DNA of 64,000 bases from Kingdonia uniflora (lineage: Eukaryota; Streptophyta; Magnoliopsida; Ranunculales; Circaeasteraceae): positions 1,364,001-1,428,000 of the forward strand of contig JACGCM010001166.1 in NCBI GenBank assembly GCA_014058105.1. The letters are read 5' to 3'. This document shows, one piece after another, positions 12,305-22,958 of the stretch (position 1 is its first letter; every line of letters starts with the position of its first letter). A model generated the notes under the pieces. It saw nothing but the letters and a program-made list of their open reading frames with translations, was not told where the DNA came from and did no database searches. The position numbers and the translations under genes are program-made.

Positions 12305-12452
12305 TTGGATTTATGCTCGTGACTATCGAAAACATAGTCACGACATTTCATACCAATCCAACACTTCTAAGAAGATAAGAGGATTCCAGAATTAAATAAT
12401 TTGGGACCTGCCAGTTTCTGAAAAAATTGTGTTTTATATTTGATGAGATTTG
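12305..12452. repeat. Repeat copy 2 (paired with 7095-7247)
   Basis: It aligns to 7095-7247 from the palindrome CGTGACTAT...ATAGTCACG (12310-12336) to TTTGATGAGATTTGA. It lacks the hAT element and so approximates the uninserted state of the locus at 7247. Downstream sequences of the two copies differ. Confidence 0.6.
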
Positions 12453-12679
12453 AAGCAAGTCCCAGAAGTACCGCAAGGGATAAAGTTCACTAGAGTGAAT
12501 GATAACACAAGGGGTGATCTGAAACATGAGGAAGTTTGTCGGTCTACTAGAGTCACATATGGAGGCACAAACCTCATACTTTCTGAAAAATCTTTAATGG
12601 GAGACGATGAGAAATATCTTGTTGGCAACACTTGCTCTTGTCAATGGCTCTCTGAGGTAATATATTACATATAGGCCCA

Positions 12680-14520
12680 AAGGCTGCAATGTGAATCCGC
12701 TCTAAGGTGTATGGCACTGATAGTGGTGATATCATAGTCTTTGAAGGATTTACTGGTGTGGGGGATGATTTTGATCAACCAAAACCGATTAAAATTGATG
12801 ATTGTTTTACAAACAATGGAGCCAAAGTGCTTAATGGATACTTGCACTAAAGGTAATGGTGCATAAAATGGAGATAATAGTAAAGGTAGCACTGAGAGTC
12901 CTCTCATTGAAGCCATGGAAGATACAACAGAGATGAGCTCACAGCGACAATCCCAGGATGGTGTCCTTCTGATTCTCAACCACAAATATCTAAAGGGGGC
13001 AACTGTGAGAATACTGCTAAGACTTTCTGTTATAATCCTACTTTGATAAAACATGCAATTTGAATGATGGGAATATGTCGACCAATTCTGAGCTCTACTT
13101 GGCTGAGATAATTACTGCATCCTCTTAGGTGAGGTACAGCTTCTCTTGAATACATTCCCTCAGCAATTTATGAAAGATTGTCAATGTTAAATCCTCTGAT
13201 TTTGATGAGCAGTTTAAATAATCTGCCAATTACCTTGTGGGTCATATTTTGGGAAAAATAGGACGGGCTATAAATTTGTCAAAGACATTCTTCACATGCT
13301 CTGGGAGCTGAAAGGGGATATTGAAATAGCAATAAGAGGCATGCATAAGTTATACTTCTTCAAGTTCTTGAATTCTGAGGATAGAGACAAAGTCATGGAA
13401 ATAGGTAACCAACGCATAACAAGTAGATTATTTGGTGTTGAGGGAGTAGAGACCATTTATTGACTATTAGCCTCTAAAAGTCAAAGCAAATCCTTCGTGG
13501 GTAATCTTCAAAGAAATTCTTGAACAAGTTTAGGGCCTTGAAGCTATCATTGGTAGCTTTGTTGGAATACCTATTTTCCCGGATAAATCTGCAGAACAAA
13601 ATTTTAGAAGGACCTTTGTCAGAGAATGTGTTGAAGTTCTGACAGCATCCTTTTTTTGCTATCCATTCTGACAGCATTCTGTCCTACACTGTTGATATCT
13701 TGGTTGATGATTCTTACACCATTGCCCTTGTGAGGGTTTTGTTGAATATAGCTAGAATCCCACTGTGTAGACAGTTTAGTCTTTGGGCACAGGGCCTGGA
13801 TTCTGTTAAAGATAATGCTCCTAATGTTGGGTACTAGCAACAATGATTCTGGGGAACTAATGAGACTAATTAATCTCTCAAATCAAACTAAGATTGCCTG
13901 CATACCCAGGAAAGGTTTTAATGGTATTGCTAGTTGGGCTCCTAAAGTTACTAAGATGACTTAAACCTGATAGGATTGTTAGTACTCAGTCTTCAAGTGG
14001 GGACTCACTAACTAAGAATGTAAGTAAAAAGGCCAAAAGAATTAGTGTTGAAGCTAAGAAGCAGTAGAAATTGGCTGATGAGGCTCCCCCATTAGTTGAA
14101 TATTATCTTTCATGGAAGGGTGTTGGTCAGGCTGTCAGCATTACCGATATTGTGAAATTATCAAAACCCCTCAAGAAGTTTCTCAGTGCTATATAGAGCT
14201 GCCTAGTTGGGTTCCTAAAGTTAGTAAGATGACTTGAACCTGATAGGATTGTTAGTACTCAGTCTTCAAGTGGGGACTCACTAACTATGAATGTAAGTGA
14301 AAAGGCCAATGAGCGTTGAAGCTAAGAAGCAGCAGAAATTGGCTGATGAGGCTCCCCCATTAGTTGAATATTATCTTTCATGGAAGGGTGTTGGTCAGGC
14401 TGATGTGGTAAAGCCTTCAAATTCAAACAGCATTACTGATATTGTGAAATTATCAAAACCCCTCAAGAAGTTTCTCAGTGCTATATAGACCTGCCTAGAA
14501 TGTTAGGGAGTTTAGTAAAC
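12680..14520 (+). pseudogene. LINE ORF1 (DUF4283-like nucleic-acid-binding protein), broken
   Basis: In broken frames the region 13230-13465 reads NYLVGHILGK..., then FVKDILHMLWELKGDIEIAI, YFFKFLNSEDRDKVMEIGN and RITSRLFGVE. That is the pattern of the DUF4283 domain in plant L1 ORF1 proteins. About 13545-13650 continues with IIGSFVGIPIFPDKSAEQNF and FVRECVEVL, matching the VGxPIxxD...xRxxxARVCVEI part. Stops and shifts are common. The C-terminal part contains a direct duplication (13935-14490). The 5' end of the LINE is not defined; 12453-12680 may belong to it. ORF1 would normally bind LINE RNA. Confidence 0.65.
13935..14490 (+). repeat. Direct tandem duplication inside LINE ORF1
   Basis: A unit beginning TGGGCTCCTAAAGTTACTAA at about 13935 is repeated from about 14207 (TGGGTTCCTAAAGTTAGTAA). 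Both encode VEAKKQQKLADEAPPLVEYY and SKPLKKFLSAI. The second unit has about 28 extra bases (near 14401-14428, encoding ADVVKPSNSN) that are absent from the first. The first has a stop in place of a Q codon. Unit length is about 272 bp. Confidence 0.85.
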
Positions 14521-14559
14521 AAGTCAGATAAAGGGAAGCCAAGAATTTGATTGCTCATC

Positions 14560-15173
14560 TTAGACTTCGAATTGAAGGTTTTGTTAAAGTAAAACTTGAG
14601 GTGTGTATTAAACTTCAAACTGCCCAGAGAATAGCCCTGACTGGAAACATATGGGTGATTCTACAAATGCAGCAAAAGAAAGGATTCTTGTTGCTTGGGA
14701 CCCTAATCAAGTTACAGTTGCTATTAAGAAAGTGGAGCAGCACCATATTCGTTGCGCAGTTGAGAAAGAGAACAAAAGAATTCCTGCTCACAACTGTACA
14801 TTCCTCTAACAATGCAGATGATAGGGTTAGTGTGGGAGGATCTAATTTTGTTGGGTAGTAACAACCAAATCCCTTAGTTATTTATTGGAGACTTCAGTTC
14901 ACATTTTACCAAAATAGACAAGGAGGAGGGCAGACCCATGATGTAACGTTACTGTATCATGAGTGGCTTCATTGGCCTAAACTTGTGGACCTCAAGCAGA
15001 AGGGTTTGTGGTTTACATGGTCCAGTATACACTGAGATGATTCTAGGTATACATTGAGATGATTCTAGAATGTTTGTTAAGCTTGATGAGCTATTGTGAA
15101 TGAAAAGTGGAGCTCTGCCTACCCCAATTCTGAAGCCAACTTCTCAGTACAAGTGCTTTAGACCACTCCCCTG
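14560..15173 (+). pseudogene. LINE endonuclease domain (copy A), broken
   Basis: Frames read KERILVAWDPNQVTVAIKK and VEQHHIRCAVEKENKR (about 14670-14780), then VSLWEDLILLG (about 14828-14858) and a degraded GDFS position near 14885. They end with VDLKQKGLWFTWSS (14988-15030) and KLDEL...VNEKWSSAYPNSEANFSVQVL-like text (15075-15155). This is the usual order of the apurinic-type endonuclease of plant L1 LINEs. It is interrupted by a hAT-type MITE at 15174. A local duplication (TACACTGAGATGATTCTAG / TACATTGAGATGATTCTAG) lies at 15027-15068. Confidence 0.75.
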
Positions 15174-15549
15174 CTATGTGACATAAACACTTTATATTTG
15201 GAAGGAAAAAAAATCTGTGTCCTAACATGTCAGACACTCGACACACCTCGTGTGCTGTGGACTCAGTTCTACTATCTTCTGTCATTACTAAGTTTGTTAG
15301 TTGTAAATTAACCTATATTTATTAGACTTATGTATTTGTAACAGTTTAATAAAAGTTTATTATCGTAAATATTATAATCACAATAAATATGTAGGTAAAG
15401 AACACCGAATATAAGAAGTATGAAAGAGAAAAACTATCCTTATAAGTAAAAGGTCGTGCCCATGTTTTCAGTTATTATAAAGTTGTCATGTCCAAAACCT
15501 CTTACCCATCTCGGACACCGGCACACGTACCAGTGTCAATGTTACATAG
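15174..15549. mobile_element. hAT-type MITE inside LINE copy A, 376 bp
   Basis: The ends CTATGTGACATAAACAC and (right end read on the minus strand) CTATGTAACATTGACAC match the inverted repeats of the 9169-9614 element. The flanks CTCCCCTG (15166-15173) and CTTCCTTG (15550-15557) form an 8-bp target duplication with two mismatches. It interrupts the endonuclease coding region. The same insertion is found in the duplicated LINE copy B. Confidence 0.8.
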
Positions 15550-17128
15550 CTTCCTTGTTATTGTTACCATGAACAAGACTCGGAGCATCAAATTTAAACC
15601 TTTCAAATGTTTTGATTTATGGACTAAGGTTTAGGGTTTTGATGAAGCTGTTAATTCCAGTTGATAGAAGAAAATCTATGGCGATCTATTGTTTGTGTTT
15701 GAGCCAAAATTTGAAATCGCTTATGGCAGACCTCAGGGACTAGTCTGAAGTTAATGTGGGTCACACAAGTAAGAGGTTTGAGGAGGTAAGAATTATCTGG
15801 GAAAATGTGCAAACTTGGAATTCAGAGCAGCCCTACTAATACCAACTTGTTGGGCTAAAGGTTCAAGCCCTCAAAGATTATAACAAGTCGGCTGTTCAAG
15901 AAGAACTAATGTTGAGACAGAAGGCAAGCGCGGATTGTCTACGGCTTGGAGATGCCAATTCTGCGTTCTTTCACAGGGTAATTAGGGCAAGAAGGTCTTC
16001 TGACTCCTTCTGGAGTATTTCAAAGGTATCTTGGGGAACAATAGTTTAATATTGAAAAGGAAATAATCAAAATGCTTCAATTCAAGTGGTTGAAGACCGA
16101 ACTTGCTTTACAAGGAAATTACCTCTCAAGAAATCAAAGATGCTCTTTTTGACAATTAAATCTCTAAAGCCCTTGGCTGGTGAATTTAATTGTTTGTTGT
16201 TGAAAGATCGTGGGACACGGTTAGTGAGGTATTTGTTTCTGCTATAAAAAACTTTTTTTGAAATAGGAAACTTCACCCTCCAGTCAATGTCAGTTCTATT
16301 GCTCACTCCCAAAGATCTCAACTTTCCTTCGCTTTTGCCTGGGTTAAAGAATGTCTTGCCTCCCGTGTATACTGTGTCCGTCGATGGGTCTCTTGACGGA
16401 CATTTCGGTGGAGGTCTTAGACAAGGTGACTTCATACCCCCTTATGTATCAGTTCTTGTTATGGAGTCTTTTGTTCTACTTCTGGGGGAGATAGTTGTTG
16501 ATGAGTCTTTGGGGCTCCACCATAAATGCAAGAGACCTGTTTTAACTCACTTATTTGTTGCAATTCTTTTATTGATGTTTCTCAATGGTAATATTGTATC
16601 AGTTGATGCAGTTAATGATTGTATTCAATTTTCAAAGCTATGACTGGTCTTTATCAAACCATATGAAATCAGCCATATACTTCTCTGGTGGAGATGCTGA
16701 AATGAGGGATATGATGTGCTGCATTCTTGGGTTTTTTGAGGGGACTTTCCCTTTTAAATATCTGGATCTGCCTCTTATTCACTAGACTTAAATCTAAAGA
16801 CTATAATCCTCTTATTGCCAAAACAGGATACACTTCTGGCCCATTAGATCCCTATCACGTGCTAGTAGGCTCCAGCTTATTAAGGCAGTGCTGCTTAGTC
16901 TTCATGTGTATTAGGTTAATCTTTTCGTCTTTCCAAAGTACACTACTGACAAGACTGAATCTTTTTGTTCCGAATTTCTTTGGCATGAAGTGAAGTGTGC
17001 TTTATCCCTTCAAGAGGGTGGTTTGGGCATAAGAAAGCTTGAGATGTGGAGCCAAGGCTGCTGTTATGAGACAACATACAATTTTAAAGAAAAGGGGTGC
17101 TGGGCTAGTTGGGTCAACCCAATCTTAT
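15550..17128 (+). pseudogene. LINE endonuclease end and reverse transcriptase (copy A), broken
   Basis: It starts with SIKFKPFKCFDLWTKV (the KPFRFFxMW segment after the endonuclease). After a long decayed region it gives RT motifs: SVDGSLDGHFGGGLRQGDF, VSVLVMESFVLLL and HHKCKRPVLTHLFVA (16370-16580, with the FADD catalytic motif lost). Then come GTFPFKYLDLPL (about 16741-16780), SRARRLQLIKAVLLSLHVY-like text (16855-16915) and a thumb-region GGLGIRKLEMW-like segment (about 17020-17050). The copy ends near 17128, where it joins a second LINE copy in the middle of the endonuclease. Confidence 0.75.
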
Positions 17129-17149
17129 CAGTGTTCCCGTGTTGATTCC

Positions 17150-18395
17150 CATTGTGGACCTCAAGCAGAAGGGTTTGTGGTTTACATGGTCCAGTAGACA
17201 CTGAGATGATTCTAGAATGTTTGTTAAGCTTGAAAGAGCTGTTGTGAATGAGAAGTGGAGCTCTGCCTACCCCAATTCTGAAGCCAACTTCTCAGTACAA
17301 GTGCTTTAGACCACTCCCATGCTATATAACAGGGACACTCCATATTTGGAAGGAGAAAAAATCCGTGTCCTAACTTGTCGAACACTCCAACACACCCTGT
17401 GCAGTCTCAGTTCTGGTAACTTTTGTCATTACTTTCAGATTGTTAGTTGTAAATCAACGTATATATTTATTAGACTTATGTATTTGTACCATTTTAGCAA
17501 AAGTTTTGTACCGTATATATTATAATCATAATAAAAGGTTAAAGCAGTCATGTCACCCATGTCACCCATCTCAGACACCGACACACGTACTAGTGTCAAT
17601 GTTACATAGCTTCCTTGTTATTGTTACCATGAACAAGACTCAGAGCATCAAATTTAAACCTTTCAAGTGTGTTTATTTGTGGACTAAGGTTTAGGGTTTT
17701 GATGTAGTTAATTCCAGCTGATAGAAGAAAATCTATGGTGATCCAATGTTTGATCTATGGTGATCCAATGTTTGTGTTTGAGCCAAAATTTGAAACAGCT
17801 TAAGGCAGACCTTAGGGAGTAGGCTTATGTTAATGCGGGGCACACAAGTAAGAGGTGGAGGCAAGAATTAACAGGGAAAATGTGCAAACTTGAAATTCAG
17901 CGCATCCCTACTAATACCAACTCTCCGGGCTAAAAGTTCAAGCCCTCAGAGATTATAACAAGTCGGCTGTTCAAGAAAAATCAATGTTGACTCAGAAGGC
18001 AAGGGTGGATTGGTTACGGCTTGGAAATACCAATTCTACGTTCTTTCACTGGGCAATTAGGGCAAGAAGGTCTTCTGACTCCTTGTTGAGTACTCCAAAG
18101 TTGTCTTGGGGAGCAATAATTTAATATTAACAAGGAAAGAGTCAAAATGCTTCAATTCTAGTAGTTGAAGACCATAACTTGCTTGAGAAGGAAATTACCT
18201 CTAATGAAATCAAAGGTGTTCTTTTTGGCATTGAGAGCTCTAAGGCCCTTGGCTGGTGGATTTAACTGTTTCTTGTTGAAAGATTGCGGGACACTTAGTG
18301 AGCTCTTTGATGCTGCTATAATTTTATTTTTTTTGAAATAAGAAACTTTACCATCCAGTCAATGCCACTTATATTGCTCCTTCTCAAAGCTCTCT
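17150..18395 (+). pseudogene. LINE copy B, 5' part (tandem duplicate of copy A)
   Basis: From GTGGACCTCAAGCAGAAGGG at 17156 the sequence repeats 14988-16320 of copy A almost base for base. It includes the endonuclease C-terminus (MFVKLERAVVNEKWSSAYPN at about 17216-17276), the same MITE (17322-17609), and the following decayed region to GTCAATGCCACTTATATTGC (18358). It stops near 18395 where the copia element begins. About 70 bp of LINE sequence corresponding to 16320-16390 is missing at the copia junction. Confidence 0.8.
17322..17609. mobile_element. hAT-type MITE inside LINE copy B, 288 bp
   Basis: This is the same insertion as 15174-15549, at the same LINE position and with the same flanks (CTCCCATG at 17314-17321; CTTCCTTG at 17610-17617). 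It is about 88 bp shorter, lacking an internal block that copy A has around 15385-15480. It shows that the MITE was present before the LINE segment was duplicated. Confidence 0.8.
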
Positions 18396-18553
18396 CATTC
18401 CTCTCTTTGAAGAACGAGACTGTTTCTCTGGTAACTTCTGATTGCAACCTAAGCTTCCGCACTTTTTAAGTTTTTTTTGATCCAGTCATGAGATGCAATA
18501 GATATTGATCTGAATCTCAGATTTATTTGGTTTAATTGAGGTAATCGATCGCA

Positions 18554-19596
18554 ATGGCTATCGGTGACGAGTCGAGTTCGGTCGTTTCGTCGATTTGAGC
18601 GAGTGAAGATGTCCAATCTTTTAACTCTGTTCATGATAATCTGAATTTGAAGATTACCTCACATCTATTAGATGACTTGAATTTATGTTCAATGGGCGCA
18701 ACTTGTGAAATTGTTTGTTGGTAGCTGTGGAAAAATAAGGTTTCTTCTTGGCACAAAGATTGAATCTACAGAATCAGATCAAAAGTTTGCAAAGTGGTTC
18801 TCGTATGCAAAGTTGTACTTATTCACGAATAATCCGTATTTGATTTGGGAATCACTTCGTAAGGTATATTCCCTGCGAGAGAATAATGCTAGGATTTTTT
18901 AACTTTCCAATGAGATTAGAAATTTTAAACAGGGTACTCAAACTTTGGGGACGTATTATGCGAGATTTCAATCGGGATGGGAATAATTATCTCATTATGA
19001 TAGCTTCATCAATTAGCCAACTAGTGTACCAAGTGCATAGGTTCTTACTCCACCTACGGGAGCAGAGATTTATGCGAAGATTGTGGATAAGACTAGGGTG
19101 TTCCAGTTTCTTGCAGAGCTCAATCCCGACTATGAGTATGCATGAGTTTATCTACCTGATAGGACTTCTTTCTCAACTCTTGCGGAGTCGCACACATATT
19201 ATCTCTCCAAACAGAGTCGCCGGTCACCTATGCCACCTATACCATCAGTTCCTTTACAGACTTCACAAACATCATCACCTAGCTTTTCTCTATTACCAGC
19301 AGCTTTTGGTAACTCTCACTCCCCGAGCAAGAAGTGTGATTATTGTGGTAAGTGGGGGGACATCTTAAGGCAACTTGTCATGCTTTGTACGGTCATCCTC
19401 CTGGTTATCAACCCCGCCCATCTCAGTCCTCAACACACTTATCTACCGATTCTAGTACGCTAGATTCTTTTCCCTTTTGTGCTCTATCTCAGGAGGAGAT
19501 CAACAAGTTCCGACAACTTCTCTCTATGTCTTCCACACCGGCACCTTCACATGCAGGTAAGTTCGCTTCTGTAAATAGTATTTCTGCATCTCCAAC
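18554..19596 (+). pseudogene. copia gag, broken
   Basis: It begins ATGGCTATCGGTGACGAGTC (MAIGDESSSVVSSI). The LKITSHLLDDLN and QLVKLFVGSCGKIRFLLG segments then correspond to the ITSHRLNGxNYxxWSxxVRxxLxGRGKxGYLTG core of plant copia gag (UBN2-type). A zinc knuckle CDYCGKWGHLKATC is split between two frames near 19336-19380 by a G-run shift (GTGGGGGGAC). The gag product would form the virus-like particle. A stop 15 codons in and several shifts make this copy non-functional. Confidence 0.75.
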
Positions 19597-20254
19597 TCCG
19601 CCTTGGATTGTTGATTCGGGTGCCACCGATAATATGACTGATATGTCTTCTCTTTTTCAGTCTTATGTTTCTAATTTATGGCGACGGACTGTTCGCCTTG
19701 CCAGTGGCTCTGAGACTCCTATTGCAGGGAAAGGTTGTATCTCGATTACATATTCTCTTTCTTTACCCGATGTTCTTCATGTCCCTCAGTTGGATACTAA
19801 TCTTCTTTCTATTAGTAAAATTTCAAGAACTAAAAACTGCAGTATAACCTTCTTTCCTGATTATGTCATTTTTTAGGATTTGGTGTCACGGAAGATGATT
19901 GGCAGTTCACCTGTTTCTACTAATTGCCATCAAGCTCTCCAGTTAAAGTCTATGTCTAGTAGTGAAAATGTAAAATGGGTGCTACGTTGGCATCACCGTT
20001 TCAATCATATTTCCTATGATTATCGACATTATTTGCTTCTGTCTTCCTTTTTCAAAGTATTCATGTCTTATTTGTCTTGTAAGTCGTGTGAACTGGTTAA
20101 ATATCGTTGTAGTACCTATCCGTTGAGTATTAATAAAACTTCATTGTGTTTTGATATTGTGCATTCGGATGATTGGGGTCTTGCCCCGGTTACCTCTGGA
20201 TTAGGATTTCGTTATTTGGTGTTGTTCATTGATGATTTTTTTAGGTGTACTTGA
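19597..20254 (+). pseudogene. copia protease and first half of integrase
   Basis: The aspartic protease motif WIVDSGATDNMT lies at about 19603-19638, followed by VRLASGSETPIAGKG and LPDVLHVPQLDTNLLSISK. The GAG-pre-integrase zinc finger follows (RWHHRFNHISYDYRHYL, then SCKSCELVKYR; about 19985-20105). The integrase core then starts (FDIVHSDDWGLAPVTSG...YLVLFIDDF, 20151-20240), with the first catalytic D in HSD. A stop at about 19874 separates the protease from the integrase frame. An insertion interrupts the core at about 20255. Confidence 0.8.
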
Positions 20255-20404
20255 GAGGTGAAAAAGTGTTGGAGCCCAAAATGAATGATCGAGAAATGGA
20301 TCGAGCTCAACTTTAAGGTCGGGTTTTCTATAGACAGTACCACTACCTTACCCTATTCCCCAACGCTATTAGCTATAGGCCTCTTCCTCTATCAAGAAGA
20401 GGGC
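20255..20404. other. Roughly 150-bp foreign insertion in the copia integrase
   Basis: The copia reading is FIDDFFRCT at 20226-20252 and resumes at YLMKSKD-like sequence near 20405. The intervening bases (GAGGTGAAAAAGTGTTGGAGC to CTATCAAGAAGAGGG) have no counterpart in copia integrase. No inverted repeats or clear target duplication were found, and the source is unknown. Borders are approximate. Confidence 0.45.
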
Positions 20405-21110
20405 AACCTGATGAAATCCAAGGATTAGGTCTTCTCTATTTTCTAGACATTCACTGCGATGTTTCGTACTTAGTTTGGGAAAACTATTAAAGTTTTTTGT
20501 TCCGATCAGGGTGGGGAGTTTATGTCCCAAGATCTTCGCAAATTCTGCAATATTAAGCATCAAATCTCTAATACAAATACTCCATATCAAAATGGCAATT
20601 AAAAAATAAAAATCGTTACATTCTTGATTTTGCTCGTGCTATGTCTATTGGCATGAATATTCTCCCATATTTTTGGTTTGACGTTGTTCTTACGGTGATG
20701 TTTCTTATCAACCGGTCTCTGTCTTGTGTTTTTGGTTTTCCCACCCGTATTTAATTCTTTATCCAAGATCGTTATGCTTTTTTAGATTCTACCTAGTGTT
20801 TTGGGTCTGTCTGTTTTGTCCAAGGCAGTGGGTCAGCCTCTTAACTAGATATGTGTTCCATAAAATGTGTGTTTCTGGGTTACTCTCATGCTCAGATGGG
20901 TTATAGGTGCTTCCATCCCTCATCCCGTCGTCATTTCACCTCTATGGATGTTACTTTCTTCGAACACACTCTGTTCTTTCTGGCGGTGTTTTATTTTAGG
21001 GGGAGTGTTTTCCAGTTCGTCCTCTTCTTTCAGAAGATTTATCTCCTCAGATCCGCTTTCGTTGAGCGTTCCGACTGAGTTTACAATTTCACCTTTAGTT
21101 TAACGTCCAT
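20405..21110 (+). pseudogene. copia integrase, second half
   Basis: It reads FGKTIKVFCSDQGGEFMS (20477-20530, second catalytic D), then NTPYQNG (the C-terminal part of the integrase core), RILDFARAMSIGMNI and YFWFDVV. The CVFLGYSHAQMGYRCFHPS segment (20868-20925) is the conserved stretch between integrase and RT, also seen at about 60-115. Several frameshifts are present. Confidence 0.75.
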
Positions 21111-21339
21111 TACAGGTTTATACTCGACGATATCCAGGACGACAGGCTCTTGCACCAAACTATCAAGTATCTTTTGTATCTCCAGTTTTGCCACCTGCCA
21201 ACGATTCACCTTGATCAGGTATTGAACTTTCTCCTACCTCTTTTATACTAGTTACTACTGATGGTGACTTATTTCTTTCTCATACTATTGATGATTGACC
21301 TATTACTATTCAGAAAGGGAAGCGTAATGCAGGTAAGTC

Positions 21340-22500
21340 TGATAGATATTCTGATACGGTGGTTTATTCTATCATTGATTATACTTTAGATCATCGTTTA
21401 TCTCCTACTTACAAGGCTTTTCTAACTTCTCTCTCTTTGGTTGATATATCACGTACAGTGGCAGATGCGTTGGCTAAACTTCATTGGAAGGCTGTGATGT
21501 TAAAAGAATTGCATGCATTAGAGATCAATAATACTGGGTCATTAGTTTCTCTCCCGCCTGGACATGCAACAATTGGATGTAAATGGGTGTTTACAGTTAA
21601 AGAAAATCCAGATGGAACAGTAAGCAGGTACAAGCTCGATTAGTTGCCAAGGGGTATGCACAAATACATGGTGTTGATTATCAGGAGACGTTTGCTCCTG
21701 TGGCCAAGATGAATTATATTAGAGTATTCTTTATTGCTGCGTCAAAATCGTGGCCCATTTTCCAAATGGATATGAAGAGTGTCTTTCTCAATGGAACATT
21801 GCAGGAAGAGGTCTATGTCTCCATCTCCAGGTTTTTGCCCCTCTTCTGCTTCAGGCTCGGTGTAAGTTAAAGATTTTCATCTATGGGTTTAAGCAATTTC
21901 CTCGTACTTGGGTTGATATATTTGGTACGGCTAGGATTGACTTTGGCTATGTTCAGAGTAGTGCTGACCACACCTTGTTTCTTCAACATTTTGGTGAGAA
22001 GATTGTTGCATTGCTTGTCTATGTTAACGATATTGTTATTACAGGAGATGAGATTCAGGGTATTAGTGACCTGAAATCTTATCTTTGTACCCGTTTTTAG
22101 GTGAAAGATCTCGATTCCTTGCGTTATTTCCTTGGGATTGAAGTTGCTCGTTCAAGTTCAGGTATTTTTATCTTTTGGAGAAAGTGAATTCTTGATCTTC
22201 TCTCTGAAGCGCTTCAGGACATCTTGTGTGTCGTCATACCGATTTACCTTTAGAGTCGAATCATCGCCTGACTGACTTCAAGGGGGAGTTGTTGGAGGAC
22301 ATTGGTCACTACCAGCTGCTTCTTGGGAAGCTTCTCTATCTTTCTCATACCCATCCTTTTATTGCATATGCGGTTGGAGTTCTTACTCAATTTATGCACA
22401 AACTGCGTCTTCCCCATCTCCAGATAGCTATCGTGTTCTTTGGTATCTCAAGGGCTGTCCTGGTATGGCATTTTATTTTGAGATCATGGTCATTCTCGAG
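21340..22500 (+). pseudogene. copia reverse transcriptase, broken and with altered active site
   Basis: It begins VYSIIDYT...LSPTYKAFL, then HWKAVMLKELHALEINNT and [25 protein letters not shown] (to about 21640, then a shift). It continues with [36 protein letters not shown], and LLVYVNDIVITGDE at about 22014-22055. The usual catalytic YVDD is YVND here, because the first of the two aspartates is replaced by asparagine. LRYFLGIEVARSSSGIF follows. The decline of the frame and the lost aspartate mean it cannot polymerise. Confidence 0.85.
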
Positions 22501-22675
22501 TCGAGGTTTGGACTGATGCTGACTATGCAGGTTTATTATCCGATTGTCGCTCAACTTTTGAGTATTGTACCACTATTAGTGGTAATTTGATTACATGGTA
22601 GAGTAAGAAACAAGATGTTTCCAGGTCCAGTACAAAAGGCGAGTACAAGGCCATGGCTCAAGATGTGTACGAGTT

Positions 22676-22911
22676 TGTAGCACCCCCGCTGAGTGGGTAC
22701 TGGAAATGCTCTTAGCCCAATAGCGGTGATGGTTTGCACCAGTGGTTTAGTCCCATATCGCTTAAGATCATGCTGGGTGTATAGTTCTTAAGTTAAGATT
22801 TCACTCTACATGTTACCAAGGCCTTTTCATAGGAACAAAACCCCACACTGTTGGAGAACCGCAATGGTTAAGTGGGGACAATATCGGTGCGCGTAGAGTG
22901 AAGTCGTAACA
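22676..22911 (+). repeat. TRIM 5' LTR, 236 bp
   Basis: It begins TGTAGCACCCCCGCTGAGTG and ends AGTCGTAACA. It contains GTCCCATATCGCTTAAG, paired with GTTCCACATCGCTTAAG in the other LTR. Confidence 0.9.
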
Positions 22912-22958
22912 AAATGGTGTTCAGAGCTGGGACGGCTCGATCTTAAAAGTGGGGGGAC

